Assembly: GCF_003345295.1 (NCBI RefSeq)
Contig: NZ_CP031055.1
Location: 2,356,001 to 2,420,000, forward strand
Length of the DNA stretch: 64,000 nt
Source: Vibrio splendidus
GTDB taxonomy: Bacteria > Pseudomonadota > Gammaproteobacteria > Enterobacterales > Vibrionaceae
Direction of reading: 5' to 3'
Both the position numbers and the translations under genes were made by a program. Positions 27,389 through 36,061 of the stretch are shown here, piece by piece. How positions within the stretch are numbered: the stretch's first letter is position 1; every line of letters begins with the position of its first letter. The notes beneath the pieces are model-generated. The model saw only the letters and a program-made list of their open reading frames with translations, made no database searches and had not been told where the DNA came from.

Positions 27389-27592
27389 TTTAAAATCCTC
27401 TATGGGGTTAGGCCTCCACACTCCCCATGAATCCGACCCCTAACAACTAACCACTTTTCAGCCGTTATCTGTGTTGTTGAGGCACCCCGGAACATGTGTC
27501 GGAATGTGTGTGATTTAAAGAAATAAGTTAGTGGACACAAAGCTTGTTTCGCCAAATGGAGAAAACAGTCCTGATGTCCGGCGCGCTTTATA
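27389..27592 (-). promoter_or_regulatory. rpsB promoter and structured S2 leader RNA
   Basis: On the minus strand a -10 element TATAAA (27587-27592) follows TGG (extended -10 position) and is followed by a GC-rich stretch (GCGCGCC), the discriminator style of growth-rate-controlled promoters. The predicted leader of about 190 nt contains GGGG and CCCC runs near the start codon that can pair in alternative ways, as expected for the known gammaproteobacterial rpsB leader with a pseudoknot bound by S2. The fold itself has not been computed. Confidence 0.55.
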
Positions 27593-27772
27593 CCATATTT
27601 TGTCTATCTATGGCTAGAAAAAAATCTAAAAATGGCGACTGCTATACTGATCCCTAGCGGTGAATTTTCTCTATAAAATAGTGTCCTATTCAAATCGCGT
27701 CTGCGTCATTAAACCGAACATTATCTACTCAGACTGAGCAGTATCCACCAACATTGTGCGGACATGGGAATG

Positions 27773-27800
27773 TTGCGCTAAAATGCTGCACTGATAGAAT
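27773..27800 (+). promoter_or_regulatory. Candidate sigma-70 promoter of map
   Basis: TTGCGC and TAGAAT are separated by 16 bp and end 46 bp before the map ATG. The rest of the gap between the rpsB promoter and map shows no other clear element. Confidence 0.4.
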
Positions 27801-27846
27801 AGCCCCAATATGCACACTTAGGTGCTACCAAATTAAGAGATATGCA

Positions 27847-28725
27847 ATGGCTGTAAAAATTAAAACTGCTGAAGAAATTGAAAAAATGCGCGTCGCCGGC
27901 AAGCTGGCTTCAGAAATTCTAGAGATGATTGAACCTCACATCCAAGTGGGTACAACGACAGAAGAGCTAAACCAAATCTGTCATGAGTACGCTCTAGAAA
28001 GAGGCGCATACTCAGCACCACTTGATTACCACGGTTTCCCTAAGTCAATCTGTACGTCTATCAACCACATCGTGTGTCACGGTATTCCAGCATCACAAGA
28101 TGAGACGGGTAGCACAGGTCAATTCAAACCTGCAGTATTAAAAGATGGCGACATTCTCAACGTTGATATCACTGTGATTGTCCCTGATGACGAAAATGCT
28201 GATCTAAGTGTTCGTCCACAAGGCTACCACGGTGACACATCTAAGATGTTCCTTGTGGGTGAAGTTTCTCCAGCAAACAAACGTCTGTGTATGGTTGCTC
28301 AAGAAGCACTTTACGAAGGCATGCGTCAGGTTAAACCAGGTGTTCAACTTGGCCAAATCGGTACTGCTATTGAGAAGTACATCAAAACAAACAACAAGAA
28401 CAACCCACGCGCTAAATTCTCTATTGTAAAAGATTACTGTGGCCACGGTATTGGTTCTGAGTTCCACGAAGATCCACAAGTCGTTCACTACAAAAACAGT
28501 GACCGTACCGTACTGAAAGCAGGCATGTGTTTCACAATCGAGCCAATGATCAATGCGGGTAAGTTTGGCTGTCGTCTAGATGACGAAGATAGCTGGACAG
28601 TGTACACAGCAGACAGCAAGAACTCAGCTCAGTGGGAACACACTCTGGTTGTAACGGATACTGGTTGTGAGGTACTAACACTACGCAGCGACGATACGAT
28701 CCCACGTATCATGAAGAACGCTTAG
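27847..28725 (+). CDS. map: Methionine aminopeptidase type I
   Basis: Removes the initiator Met from nascent proteins; divergent from rpsB as in E. coli. The metal site residues are visible in DVTV-like NVDITV, YHGDTSKMF, CGHGIGSEFHEDPQVVHY, FTIEPM and QWEHTLVV. At 292 residues it is about 28 longer than E. coli Map, with extra loops around QDETGSTGQFKP, PDDENADLSVRPQ and TNNKNNPRAK. The ATG at 27847 gives MAVKIKTAEEIEKM. Confidence 0.95.
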   Translation: MAVKIKTAEEIEKMRVAGKLASEILEMIEPHIQVGTTTEELNQICHEYALERGAYSAPLDYHGFPKSICTSINHIVCHGIPASQDETGSTGQFKPAVLKDGDILNVDITVIVPDDENADLSVRPQGYHGDTSKMFLVGEVSPANKRLCMVAQEALYEGMRQVKPGVQLGQIGTAIEKYIKTNNKNNPRAKFSIVKDYCGHGIGSEFHEDPQVVHYKNSDRTVLKAGMCFTIEPMINAGKFGCRLDDEDSWTVYTADSKNSAQWEHTLVVTDTGCEVLTLRSDDTIPRIMKNA

Positions 28726-28756
28726 TTCAACAAGCTGAATACCTCAGACTTTTAGA

Positions 28757-28787
28757 AATATCCTCGCCTGTCGAGGATATTTTTTTA
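28757..28787 (+). terminator. Terminator of map
   Basis: AATATCCTCG pairs with CGAGGATATT around a 5-nt loop, followed by six T. Confidence 0.85.
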
Positions 28788-28863
28788 TCCGCTCAATTTC
28801 GATTTTCCATCAGCTTCTGTTAAATTGTTTACTATTCTCATTTGCTTGCACGGATAGCAGACT

Positions 28864-31485
28864 ATGCCTTATCAATGTCCCCTTACGTTCAATGACGAAC
28901 AAATTGAAATCTGCGAAATAAAAAATCAGCTCGAAATCTTCACGCAGTATCAAAAAAATGAATTTCTCAATCATCATCCAGTCACCGATTTGGTGCTGCT
29001 TCGTTCCGAATACATGGATTTGCTTCTCAATCGTTTATGGGAGCATTTTGGGTTCAACAAACTGCCTCATATTTCACTTGTTGCGGTGGGAGGCTATGGC
29101 CGTGGTGAACTACACCCTTTGTCTGATATTGATATCCTCATTGTCTCGCAAAAAACACTGCCACCCGCACTGGGTGAAAAAGTCAGTCAATTCATTACCC
29201 TACTCTGGGACTTGAAACTCGAAGTCGGCCACGCGGTGCGTACCATTGCAGAGTGTCTTGATATCGGCACCGATGATTTAACCGTTGCCACTAACCTGCA
29301 AGAGTCACGCTTACTGTGTGGCAGCGAAGACACCTTTCAAGAACTTAAGCTAAAGATTCATTCTGATTCATTTTGGCCAAGTGAGACCTTCTACAAAGCC
29401 AAGATTCAAGAACAGAGAGAGCGTCATGCTCGCTACCACGACACCACCTATAATCTAGAACCGGACATCAAATCGACTCCGGGAGGGCTCAGAGACATCC
29501 ACACCCTGAGCTGGGTTGCGCGTCGACATTTTGGTGCAACGTCTTTATTGGAGATGAGCAAATACGGCTTTCTAACCGATGCTGAATATCGTGAGTTGGT
29601 CGAGTGCCAAGATTTCTTATGGCGTGTTCGCTTTGCACTGCACATTGAACTACGCCGTTACGACAACCGTCTCACGTTTGCCCATCAAGCTCAGGTAGCG
29701 GAACACCTGGGTTACAGTGGTGAAGGCAACCGTGGCGTCGAGATGATGATGAAAGAGTTCTATCGAACACTTCGTCGCGTAGCCGAGCTCAATAAGATGC
29801 TGCTTAAGCTGTTCGATCAAGCGATCATCAATGGCGGTCAAACACAAGAAGCCGAGATTCTCGACAACGACTTCCAACGTCGAGGTTCATTAATCGAAGC
29901 GCGTAAGCCGGCTCTATTCCAAGCAAGACCAGAAACGATTCTCGATATGTTTATCCATATCGCGAATGACTCTTCTATCGAAGGGGTAAGCCCACCAACA
30001 TTGCGCCAACTGCGAACCGCACGTCGCCGATTGAATCGCTTCTTACATACCATTCCTGAAGCTCGTGACAAGTTCATGGATTTGGTTCGCCACCCAAATG
30101 CACTGCACAAAGCCTTTAGTTTGATGCACAAATTGGGCGTGCTATCGGCCTATTTGCCACAGTGGAGCCAAATTGTTGGTCAAATGCAGTTTGATCTGTT
30201 TCACGTTTACACCGTGGATGAACACAGTATTCGCCTACTCAAACACATCAACCGCTTTGGCCAAATCGAGAACCACGATAAGCACCCTATCTGTTGTGAA
30301 GTGTATCCACGAGTTCAAAAGAAAGAGCTGTTGATTCTGGCGGCTATCTTCCACGACATAGGTAAAGGCCGCGGCGGAGACCACTCAGAAATTGGCGCTG
30401 TTGAAGCTTACTCTTTCTGTATTGAGCACGGGCTATCAAAGCCAGAAGCCAAACAAGTCGCGTGGCTAGTACAAAACCACCTGTTAATGTCAGTGACCGC
30501 TCAACGCCGTGATATCTACGATCCGGACGTAATCACAGAGTTCGCCAAGAAAGTTCGCGACGAAGAGTCGTTAGAACTGCTGGTGTGCCTAACGGTAGCC
30601 GATATCTGTGCGACCAACCCAGAACTATGGAACAGCTGGAAACGTACCCTACTCGCAGAACTGTTCCATTCTACGCAGCGCGCACTGCGTCGCGGCTTGG
30701 AAAACCCAGTCGATGTCAGAGACCGTATTCGTCATAACCAGCAAATGGCATCTGCACTGCTGCGTAAAGAAGGCTTCACGGCTCGTGAGATTGAGGTGTT
30801 GTGGCAGCGTTTCAAAGCTGACTATTTCTTGCGTCATACACACACTCAAATCGCATGGCACTGTGAACACTTACTTCGCTTAGAAGATCCGAGTCAACCT
30901 TTAGTGCTTATCAGCCAAAAAGCGACACGTGGCGGCACTGAGGTATTCGTTTACTGTAAAGACCAAGCTGCACTTTTTGCGACCGTGGTTGCCGAGCTCG
31001 ACAGACGCAACTTTAACGTTCACGACGCACAAGTCATGGTCAGTAAAGATGGCCACGTTTTGGATACCTTTATCGTACTGGATCAGCACGGTGAAGCGAT
31101 TGATGAAGCAAGACACAAAGCCGTCGCTAAGCATCTAACTCATGTTCTGGCTGATGGCCGCCCAACTAAGATTAAGACTCGTCGTACGCCACGTAACTTA
31201 CAGCATTTCAAGGTAAAAACCTTAGTTGAGTTCCTACCAACCAAGAGTAAGAAACGCACCTTGATGGAGTTAAGAGCTCTTGATACGCCGGGGTTGTTGG
31301 CTCAAGTCGGTGCAACCTTTGCAGAATTAGACATCAACTTACACGGTGCGAAAATCACCACCATAGGTGAGAGAGCTGAAGATTTGTTTATTCTGACCAG
31401 TGACGCGGGAGGCAGACTGTCTGAAGAACAGGAACAAGCGCTAAGAGAAAGATTAACTGAGCATGTTTCAGAGCTCGCACCTTAG
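28864..31485 (+). CDS. glnD: Bifunctional uridylyltransferase / uridylyl-removing enzyme
   Basis: Glutamine sensor that adds or removes UMP on P-II (GlnB, encoded at 5.5 kb here). Domains in order: nucleotidyltransferase with GGYGRGELHPLSDID (residues 76-90, metal ligands D88 and D90), a helical linker, an HD hydrolase domain (IFHDIGKGRGGDHSE, near 500), and two C-terminal ACT domains (about 690-770 and 800-873). Length is 873 residues (E. coli 890). It stands after map, the E. coli order. Confidence 0.97.
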   Translation: MPYQCPLTFNDEQIEICEIKNQLEIFTQYQKNEFLNHHPVTDLVLLRSEYMDLLLNRLWEHFGFNKLPHISLVAVGGYGRGELHPLSDIDILIVSQKTLPPALGEKVSQFITLLWDLKLEVGHAVRTIAECLDIGTDDLTVATNLQESRLLCGSEDTFQELKLKIHSDSFWPSETFYKAKIQEQRERHARYHDTTYNLEPDIKSTPGGLRDIHTLSWVARRHFGATSLLEMSKYGFLTDAEYRELVECQDFLWRVRFALHIELRRYDNRLTFAHQAQVAEHLGYSGEGNRGVEMMMKEFYRTLRRVAELNKMLLKLFDQAIINGGQTQEAEILDNDFQRRGSLIEARKPALFQARPETILDMFIHIANDSSIEGVSPPTLRQLRTARRRLNRFLHTIPEARDKFMDLVRHPNALHKAFSLMHKLGVLSAYLPQWSQIVGQMQFDLFHVYTVDEHSIRLLKHINRFGQIENHDKHPICCEVYPRVQKKELLILAAIFHDIGKGRGGDHSEIGAVEAYSFCIEHGLSKPEAKQVAWLVQNHLLMSVTAQRRDIYDPDVITEFAKKVRDEESLELLVCLTVADICATNPELWNSWKRTLLAELFHSTQRALRRGLENPVDVRDRIRHNQQMASALLRKEGFTAREIEVLWQRFKADYFLRHTHTQIAWHCEHLLRLEDPSQPLVLISQKATRGGTEVFVYCKDQAALFATVVAELDRRNFNVHDAQVMVSKDGHVLDTFIVLDQHGEAIDEARHKAVAKHLTHVLADGRPTKIKTRRTPRNLQHFKVKTLVEFLPTKSKKRTLMELRALDTPGLLAQVGATFAELDINLHGAKITTIGERAEDLFILTSDAGGRLSEEQEQALRERLTEHVSELAP

Positions 31486-31557
31486 AAAGCTAATTTAGTG
31501 CTAGAAGTAAGTTAGGACTAGGAAACAAGTTTAGCTCTAGGAACAGCTTTAATAGCC
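31484..31557. repeat. Degenerate tandem repeat behind glnD
   Basis: About four units of 17-19 bp follow the glnD stop: AGAAAGCTAATTTAGTGCT, AGAAGTAAGTTAGGACT, AGGAAACAAGTTTAGCTCT and AGGAACAGCTTTAATAGCC. The units are clearly related but have diverged. No open frame or known motif explains them. Confidence 0.55.
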
Positions 31558-31564
31558 AAATAAG

Positions 31565-31596
31565 TGTGGGCAAAGATAGAGAGCGATCTTGCCCAC
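31565..31596 (+). terminator. Hairpin after glnD
   Basis: GTGGGCAAAGAT and ATCTTGCCCAC form a strong stem with a single bulge. There is no T-run, so it is either a 3'-protecting stem or a weak terminator. Confidence 0.4.
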
Positions 31597-31703
31597 AACT
31601 TACAATCAATTCACAGATATCAACTATCTAGCTCGTCGTTAGGCTGCTACATTGATCAAGTCAATTACATAAAAGTATTACATTCATAACCTAGAGGTCG
31701 CTT

Positions 31704-32087
31704 ATGTATCCAAACCTCACTGGCTTAGGTATCCACGAACCTAAACAGATTGAACGTTACTCCCTTCGCCAAGAAGCTCATAAAGATATCCTGAAGATTT
31801 ACTTTCGTAAGCAAAAAGGTGAACTGTTCGCGAAAAGCGTTAAGTTTAAGTACCCACGACAAGTAAAAAGTGTGCTTGTTAGCGGCGGCAATAATCAATA
31901 CAAAGAAGTGACAGAGATTAACCGCAACCTCACTCTTGTGATTGATGAACTCAACAAGATCACCAAACCTACGCCAACCCCTGAGGTCGATGTGAAGCAG
32001 AAGATCCTTACCGACTTACGCCACTTAGAGAAGGTTGTATCAAGTAAGATCGCAGAGATCGAAGCCGATCTAGAAAAGCTAAAATGA
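31704..32087 (+). CDS. yaeH: UPF0325 / DUF3461 family protein (YaeH)
   Basis: Small 127-residue cytoplasmic protein of unknown function. It aligns along its length with E. coli YaeH: MYPNLTGLGI, RYSLRQEAHKDILKIYF, FAKSVKFKYPRQ and the C-terminal DLRHLEKVVSSKIAEIEADLEKL coiled segment. In E. coli yaeH is also near glnD and map. Acidic, helix-rich C-terminus; no catalytic motif. Confidence 0.9.
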   Translation: MYPNLTGLGIHEPKQIERYSLRQEAHKDILKIYFRKQKGELFAKSVKFKYPRQVKSVLVSGGNNQYKEVTEINRNLTLVIDELNKITKPTPTPEVDVKQKILTDLRHLEKVVSSKIAEIEADLEKLK

Positions 32088-32144
32088 TCCTGCGATGAGC
32101 GACTAACTAACATTAGTTTTACCGCAAAGATTGCATAGACACAA

Positions 32145-32180
32145 AAAGGGCTGATATCACTATCAGCCCTTTATTTTTAT
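32145..32180. terminator. Bidirectional terminator between yaeH and truC
   Basis: A perfect 12-bp inverted repeat, AAAGGGCTGATA/TATCAGCCCTTT with a 4-nt loop, lies between the convergent yaeH and truC genes, with T-rich flank on the plus strand and A-rich flank on the other side. Confidence 0.85.
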
Positions 32181-32212
32181 TCTATTTTCTATGTTTACTA
32201 GACGCCTGGTCT

Positions 32213-32962
32213 TTACTTAGACGACCGTGCTTCAACATTCACCAAGCTGGTATCCCACTCAAAGGTTTCAAACAACCTTAACCACGTTTCATCTAGGCTG
32301 GCCTTCATTACTAATTCTTTCTTTGTAAAAGGATGAATGAAACGCAACTCAGAAGCGTGCAACAACAAACGGTGCGAATCTAAATCATCGCGGAACAGTC
32401 GGTTGTGCTTACCATCACCATGTGAAGTATCACCAACGATTGGATGTCTTAGATGAGCCATGTGACGACGCAGCTGATGTTTACGTCCTGTCTTTGGCAT
32501 CATCTCAACCAAGCAGTAACGGCTCGTTGGGAAACGGCCTGTTGAATATGGCACTTCAACTTTCGCTAACGGTTCGTAAACGGTGACAGCTTCTTGTGGT
32601 TCTTTATCTTCTTTTGCAAACTTGTCTGCGATCTTATCCAATTCGACCTTGAGTGCGTAGTCGAGCGTATCACCTTCTTCTATCCAACCACGAACAATCG
32701 CATGATAGGTTTTTTGCATCTCATGGTTAGCGAACATCGGCATCACCTGTGAAGCAACCTCGCTCGACAACGCAAACACCAACACACCCGATGTCGGTCT
32801 GTCTAAGCGATGCAATGGAAATACATGCTGACCAATTTGATCACGCAGTGTCTGCATAACAAATTGAGTCTCGTGTTTATCGAGCCATGAGCGGTGCACC
32901 AGCATGCCGGCGGGCTTATTCACCGCGACAAAATACTCATCTTGATAAATGATCTCTAACAT
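32213..32962 (-). CDS. truC: tRNA pseudouridine(65) synthase TruC
   Basis: Isomerises U65 of tRNA(Ile) and tRNA(Asp). RluA-family catalytic motif HRLDRPTSGVLVF carries the catalytic Asp; KPAGMLVHRS is the first conserved block. The ATG at 32962 shares its A with the yqcC stop (TAATG), so the two are translationally coupled, as in E. coli yqcC-truC. Product 249 residues. Confidence 0.94.
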   Translation of the reverse strand: MLEIIYQDEYFVAVNKPAGMLVHRSWLDKHETQFVMQTLRDQIGQHVFPLHRLDRPTSGVLVFALSSEVASQVMPMFANHEMQKTYHAIVRGWIEEGDTLDYALKVELDKIADKFAKEDKEPQEAVTVYEPLAKVEVPYSTGRFPTSRYCLVEMMPKTGRKHQLRRHMAHLRHPIVGDTSHGDGKHNRLFRDDLDSHRLLLHASELRFIHPFTKKELVMKASLDETWLRLFETFEWDTSLVNVEARSSK

Positions 32963-33276
32963 TACGCACATACCTCATCAATGCTCTGAATCGTCACTAG
33001 CAGCTCGGTTTTATCTGCCTCATTTTTCCATACTTCACCAAAATAAGGATGAATCGCAAAGCCTCTCGGTAGGCTCATTTGGGCATCCATCATTGCGTTG
33101 ATCTTTACGATAAAGATCCACTGTAACCACTCTTCTGGCTGTAGCGAGTCAATCGCAAAAGGCTCAACGCTCGCCAGAGCTTCATCCAAAGGCGAAACAT
33201 CGCTCCATAGGGAACATTGGCGCATTTGTTGTTCTAATTGTTGAAGTAAAAGAGGTAACTTTGTGGCAGCTGTCAT
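32962..33276 (-). CDS. yqcC: YqcC family protein
   Basis: Small 104-residue helical protein of unknown role, always found beside truC in enterics and vibrios. Conserved segments here are LEQQMRQCSLW, EPFAIDSLQPEEWLQWIFIVKMN-like FIVKINAMMDAQMSLPRGFAIHPYFGEVW. Stop and the truC start overlap. No catalytic residues are evident. Confidence 0.88.
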   Translation of the reverse strand: MTAATKLPLLLQQLEQQMRQCSLWSDVSPLDEALASVEPFAIDSLQPEEWLQWIFIVKINAMMDAQMSLPRGFAIHPYFGEVWKNEADKTELLVTIQSIDEVCA

Positions 33277-33363
33277 TTTTCACCAAGTTATTTATCTAGT
33301 GACCTTGAAATTGGGGCATAGAGTACCATCTATTTAGGAAAGAAAGTTAGGAGCTTTATTACT

Positions 33364-34404
33364 ATGGAAACCATTCACACGCTCACTCAGTTGCTAAAGA
33401 ATAGCGGTTGCCAATACGATATCTACGACCTCGGTCGTCGTATCCAGAAGATCGACAACACCCTATTCTCTGATGTTGAGCAGGGGAAACAGCCATACCC
33501 GTTTCCACTTCAAAAACAAGCTCACTTAGCGATTAGCTACTGGAACGAACACAAGCAACCTTGGATCTGGTTTCTAAAATTCAAACTAGACGAAAGAGGC
33601 CTATTACATCAAGGCGATGTGGGTAATTTTCTTAAGTTTGTTATCGAAGCAATGGGTACGCGTTTGAACGGCGATATCAGCGAAGAGCAACAACAAAAGC
33701 TGTCAAACAACCCTTATACTTTCAAACCTTCTGAAGACAAAATGGCCGTATTCCATAGTCAAGTAAGAGCAGGTTTAGACCTTGCGACGAGCCAATATTA
33801 CGAGCACGCTCAGCATTACTTCACTGGCGAGCTAGGCTGGGATAACTGGAAAACGGTTGGACTACAAGGCATCACTGATATGTGTGCGCGTTTAGGCAGC
33901 CAACAAAACGGTGTCTCTATTCGCAAAGCCATCAATAAGCTGCCATCAGAACCGCTATACGCGACGTTAGGTGCGCTTGAGCACACACAAATCAATGACA
34001 AACTCGCGCAACGCTTACAAGAGCTTGCAGAGAATGAGATCGCTAGTAAAGAGCCTGATTTATTCTTACTTTCAGCTTTGGTTCGTGCCCTTTCCGGTGC
34101 AGAACAAGGGATCGCGAATAACATCATTAACCAAGTTCTCGCTAGTCCACGCTTGAGCCACCAAGAAGTGTTGATTGGTTTAGCAGGTCGCAGTTGGCAC
34201 GCACTACAAGACCCTGCTATTGCTGAGCAATTCTTGCTGCGTCTCGCACAAACGGGCAATCAAAACCTGTTCAATCAGTTATTTGCAGATTTAGTGATGA
34301 TTCCGACACTAAGAATGGTATTTTTACCCTTGTTGAATTCGAACCCATCACCTGAGCTCGCCAACGCATTGATTGAGTTACAACAAGCGGCTAAGTCTCA
34401 ATAA
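33364..34404 (+). CDS. DUF3549 family protein
   Basis: 346-residue cytoplasmic protein matching the DUF3549 family of Vibrio and Shewanella by its N-terminus (LTQLLKNSGCQYDIYDLGRRIQKID) and the WNEHKQPWIWFLKFKLDERGLL block. The C-terminal half is made of helical repeats (LSALVRALSGAEQGIANNIINQVL and similar), suggesting a HEAT/ARM-like scaffold. Function is not known. It faces the DUF3301 gene downstream, same strand. Confidence 0.75.
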   Translation: METIHTLTQLLKNSGCQYDIYDLGRRIQKIDNTLFSDVEQGKQPYPFPLQKQAHLAISYWNEHKQPWIWFLKFKLDERGLLHQGDVGNFLKFVIEAMGTRLNGDISEEQQQKLSNNPYTFKPSEDKMAVFHSQVRAGLDLATSQYYEHAQHYFTGELGWDNWKTVGLQGITDMCARLGSQQNGVSIRKAINKLPSEPLYATLGALEHTQINDKLAQRLQELAENEIASKEPDLFLLSALVRALSGAEQGIANNIINQVLASPRLSHQEVLIGLAGRSWHALQDPAIAEQFLLRLAQTGNQNLFNQLFADLVMIPTLRMVFLPLLNSNPSPELANALIELQQAAKSQ

Positions 34405-34501
34405 CGGACTGACGACTAATTCAAGAGCGGGCTTGCTCTATAGCTCGTTGAAATACGCTGTAATGACAATTGGAATAGAGATAAAAGGAAGTATGGATTA
34501 A

Positions 34502-34810
34502 ATGATAGATAACTTATTGGCTATTTTGATGCTGTGCTTCTTTTGCTTTTTCTTTTGGCAGCAGCGCAGGCAATCAGAGCTTGCGAAAACTGCCATTGCG
34601 AGAAAATGTAAAGAGCTCGACTTGCAGCTATTAAGCGTTGCCTTCAGTGGTCATAAATTTAAGATGCGCCATGAACTAACCACCATTTGGCGCTGGCACA
34701 CTGTGTACCAATTTGAGTTTTCAGCATTGGGTGATGACCTGTACCAAGGAAAACTGACCATGGTGGGTTTCCGCTCTATGCGGTTTGAGCTACAGCCTCA
34801 TAGAATGTAA
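34502..34810 (+). CDS. DUF3301 family membrane-anchored protein
   Basis: Small 102-residue protein with one N-terminal hydrophobic segment (NLLAILMLCFFCFFFW) followed by a basic stretch, RRQSELAKTAIARKCKELDLQLL, and a beta-rich tail. This is the DUF3301 pattern. It usually travels with a DUF3549 gene in Vibrio, as here; a joint role is plausible but unknown. The last 35 bases overlap the end of the convergent GNAT gene. Confidence 0.72.
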   Translation: MIDNLLAILMLCFFCFFFWQQRRQSELAKTAIARKCKELDLQLLSVAFSGHKFKMRHELTTIWRWHTVYQFEFSALGDDLYQGKLTMVGFRSMRFELQPHRM

Positions 34811-35294
34811 CGTCGCAAAACTCGGTATAACGATATTCATGATAAGGGCCAAACTGATCTTGTTTGGTCTCTTTAAATGCAAAGCCTAACTTTTCGAGTA
34901 ACTTAATCGATGGGTTATGACCGACATTAACGGTCGCAACCACATTCGTTAAGTGCTCTTCAAAGCACACTAAACTGAAGAAAGGTTTTAGTACTTCGCT
35001 AGCAAGACCTTGATTCCAAAATTCTTTATCCAAAATAAAACCAAGCTCATGCTGACCCTCTTCTGATGAAACAAAGACATGTCCAAGATATTCACGGGTT
35101 TGGTTATGGATAATCGCGCGGCAGAAGCCGGCGTTGTCTTGCAGTATCTCTTGAAATAAGAGCTTCGCAGAGGCAATAGAGTGCGGCCCATTCATTTCAG
35201 CACGATTAATGGGGCAGCAATTTAACTTGATAAAGTCGTGTTGTAGCTGTTCAGTATAAGGTACCAACAGCGTTCTTGAGGTTGCTATCGTCAT
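34776..35294 (-). CDS. GNAT family N-acetyltransferase (RimJ/RimL-like)
   Basis: 172-residue acetyltransferase. The GNAT fold is seen in ELGFILDKEFWNQGLASEVLKPFFSL (acetyl-CoA loop, a Q-G-L-A variant of Q/RxxGxG/A) and VNVGHNPSIKLLEKLGFAFKE. It belongs with RimJ/RimL-type enzymes, which acetylate protein N-termini or small amines; the substrate here cannot be named. Its 3' end overlaps the DUF3301 gene by 35 bp in convergent orientation. Confidence 0.82.
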   Translation of the reverse strand: MTIATSRTLLVPYTEQLQHDFIKLNCCPINRAEMNGPHSIASAKLLFQEILQDNAGFCRAIIHNQTREYLGHVFVSSEEGQHELGFILDKEFWNQGLASEVLKPFFSLVCFEEHLTNVVATVNVGHNPSIKLLEKLGFAFKETKQDQFGPYHEYRYTEFCDVTFYEAVAQTA

Positions 35295-35338
35295 AAAACA
35301 CTCCTTGTGTTGACTATTAGCAGAAAAGCAGATGTCGC

Positions 35339-35404
35339 GCTCTTAGATAAAAGCTCCTGAATTAAAAAGAGCCCTAGATAGAGAAAAGCCTCAGATAAAG
35401 AAAA
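35339..35404. repeat. Degenerate 17-bp tandem repeat downstream of the CsrB-like sRNA
   Basis: GCTC/GCCC-headed A-rich units: the two clearest are GCCCTAGATAGAGAAAA (35371-35387) and GCCTCAGATAAAGAAAA (35388-35404); two looser ones precede them. The array runs straight into the sRNA terminator. Confidence 0.5.
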
Positions 35405-35830
35405 GCCCCGACACCGAAGTGTCAGGGCTAGGGTCTTACTCGCAGCAGTCCGGCTACTAATAAATGCTCCATGCATCATCCATAATAGTGGCTGTAATCC
35501 TTCAGCTCTTTCCTTTACTTCGCCGTCCTAGCGGTGTCCAATCATCCTGAAAGCTAACAATCCTAGTTAGCGCACATCACTTGTTCCGTGAGCGGTGTCC
35601 TTTACATCGTCCTGATGCTAATCCAACCCTTTAAATCCTAAAGGTGTCCATTGTCATTCCGTTGCAGCTAACTTCCTGTTAACTGGCTGTATCCCTACAA
35701 TGTCCTTACGCTCCATGCTTGACTACTCAATCCTAAGTAACCAAATCTTCATCCTGAAGATAACCAAATCCTTGGTGCTTTCCTGTTCCGTGTCAGAATC
35801 CTTCCGACAAGGTTTAATTTACGCGATTTA
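35400..35830 (-). ncRNA. csrB: CsrB-family regulatory sRNA (CsrA sponge)
   Basis: About 430 nt with no gene but, on the minus strand, roughly 27 GGA motifs by hand count, many as AGGA or CAGGA in short stem-loops (for example CAGGATG, AAGGACA, TAGGATTG). That density is the hallmark of CsrB/RsmY-type RNAs that titrate the translational regulator CsrA. It ends in a strong terminator. The 5' end is estimated near 35825-35840; the promoter could not be pinned down. A VarA/GacA-type site lies about 140 bp upstream. Vibrios carry several paralogous Csr sRNAs, and which one this is cannot be told here. Confidence 0.88.
35404..35429 (-). terminator. Terminator of the CsrB-like sRNA
   Basis: On the minus strand AGCCCTGACAC and GTGTCGGGGCT make an 11-bp stem capped by a TTCG tetraloop and followed by TTTTC. 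A textbook rho-independent terminator for a minus-strand transcript. Confidence 0.88.
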
Positions 35831-35966
35831 GGATTTTGGACAATAGATTTGCATCACACTTTCAATTCAATAAAGTTGTTAATTATATAAAACAATTAAA
35901 ATTCAGCAACTTAACCATATGCACTTAAATCTCTCTAGTGATGTATTCGTGTTATCTCACAGCCTT

Positions 35967-35984
35967 TGTAAGAGATCTCTCACA
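35967..35984. promoter_or_regulatory. VarA (GacA/UvrY)-type upstream activating site
   Basis: TGTAAGAGATCTCTCACA matches the GacA-family consensus TGTAAG-N6-CTTACA with one changed base in the right half. Its distance of about 140 bp upstream of the sRNA 5' end is the usual placement for VarA/GacA control of CsrB-type genes. Confidence 0.8.
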
Positions 35985-36061
35985 AGCTATGGGCGGTTTT
36001 ATGATTCGCTATCATTCACCGGAGCGAGTAAAATGACCAAAGACTAAAAATGGAGGTCAAC

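Noticed and set aside
36001..36036. 11-codon frame before the KfrA-like gene as a leader peptide
   Set aside because: It has no ribosome site and no attenuation-type codon run; too little to support it.
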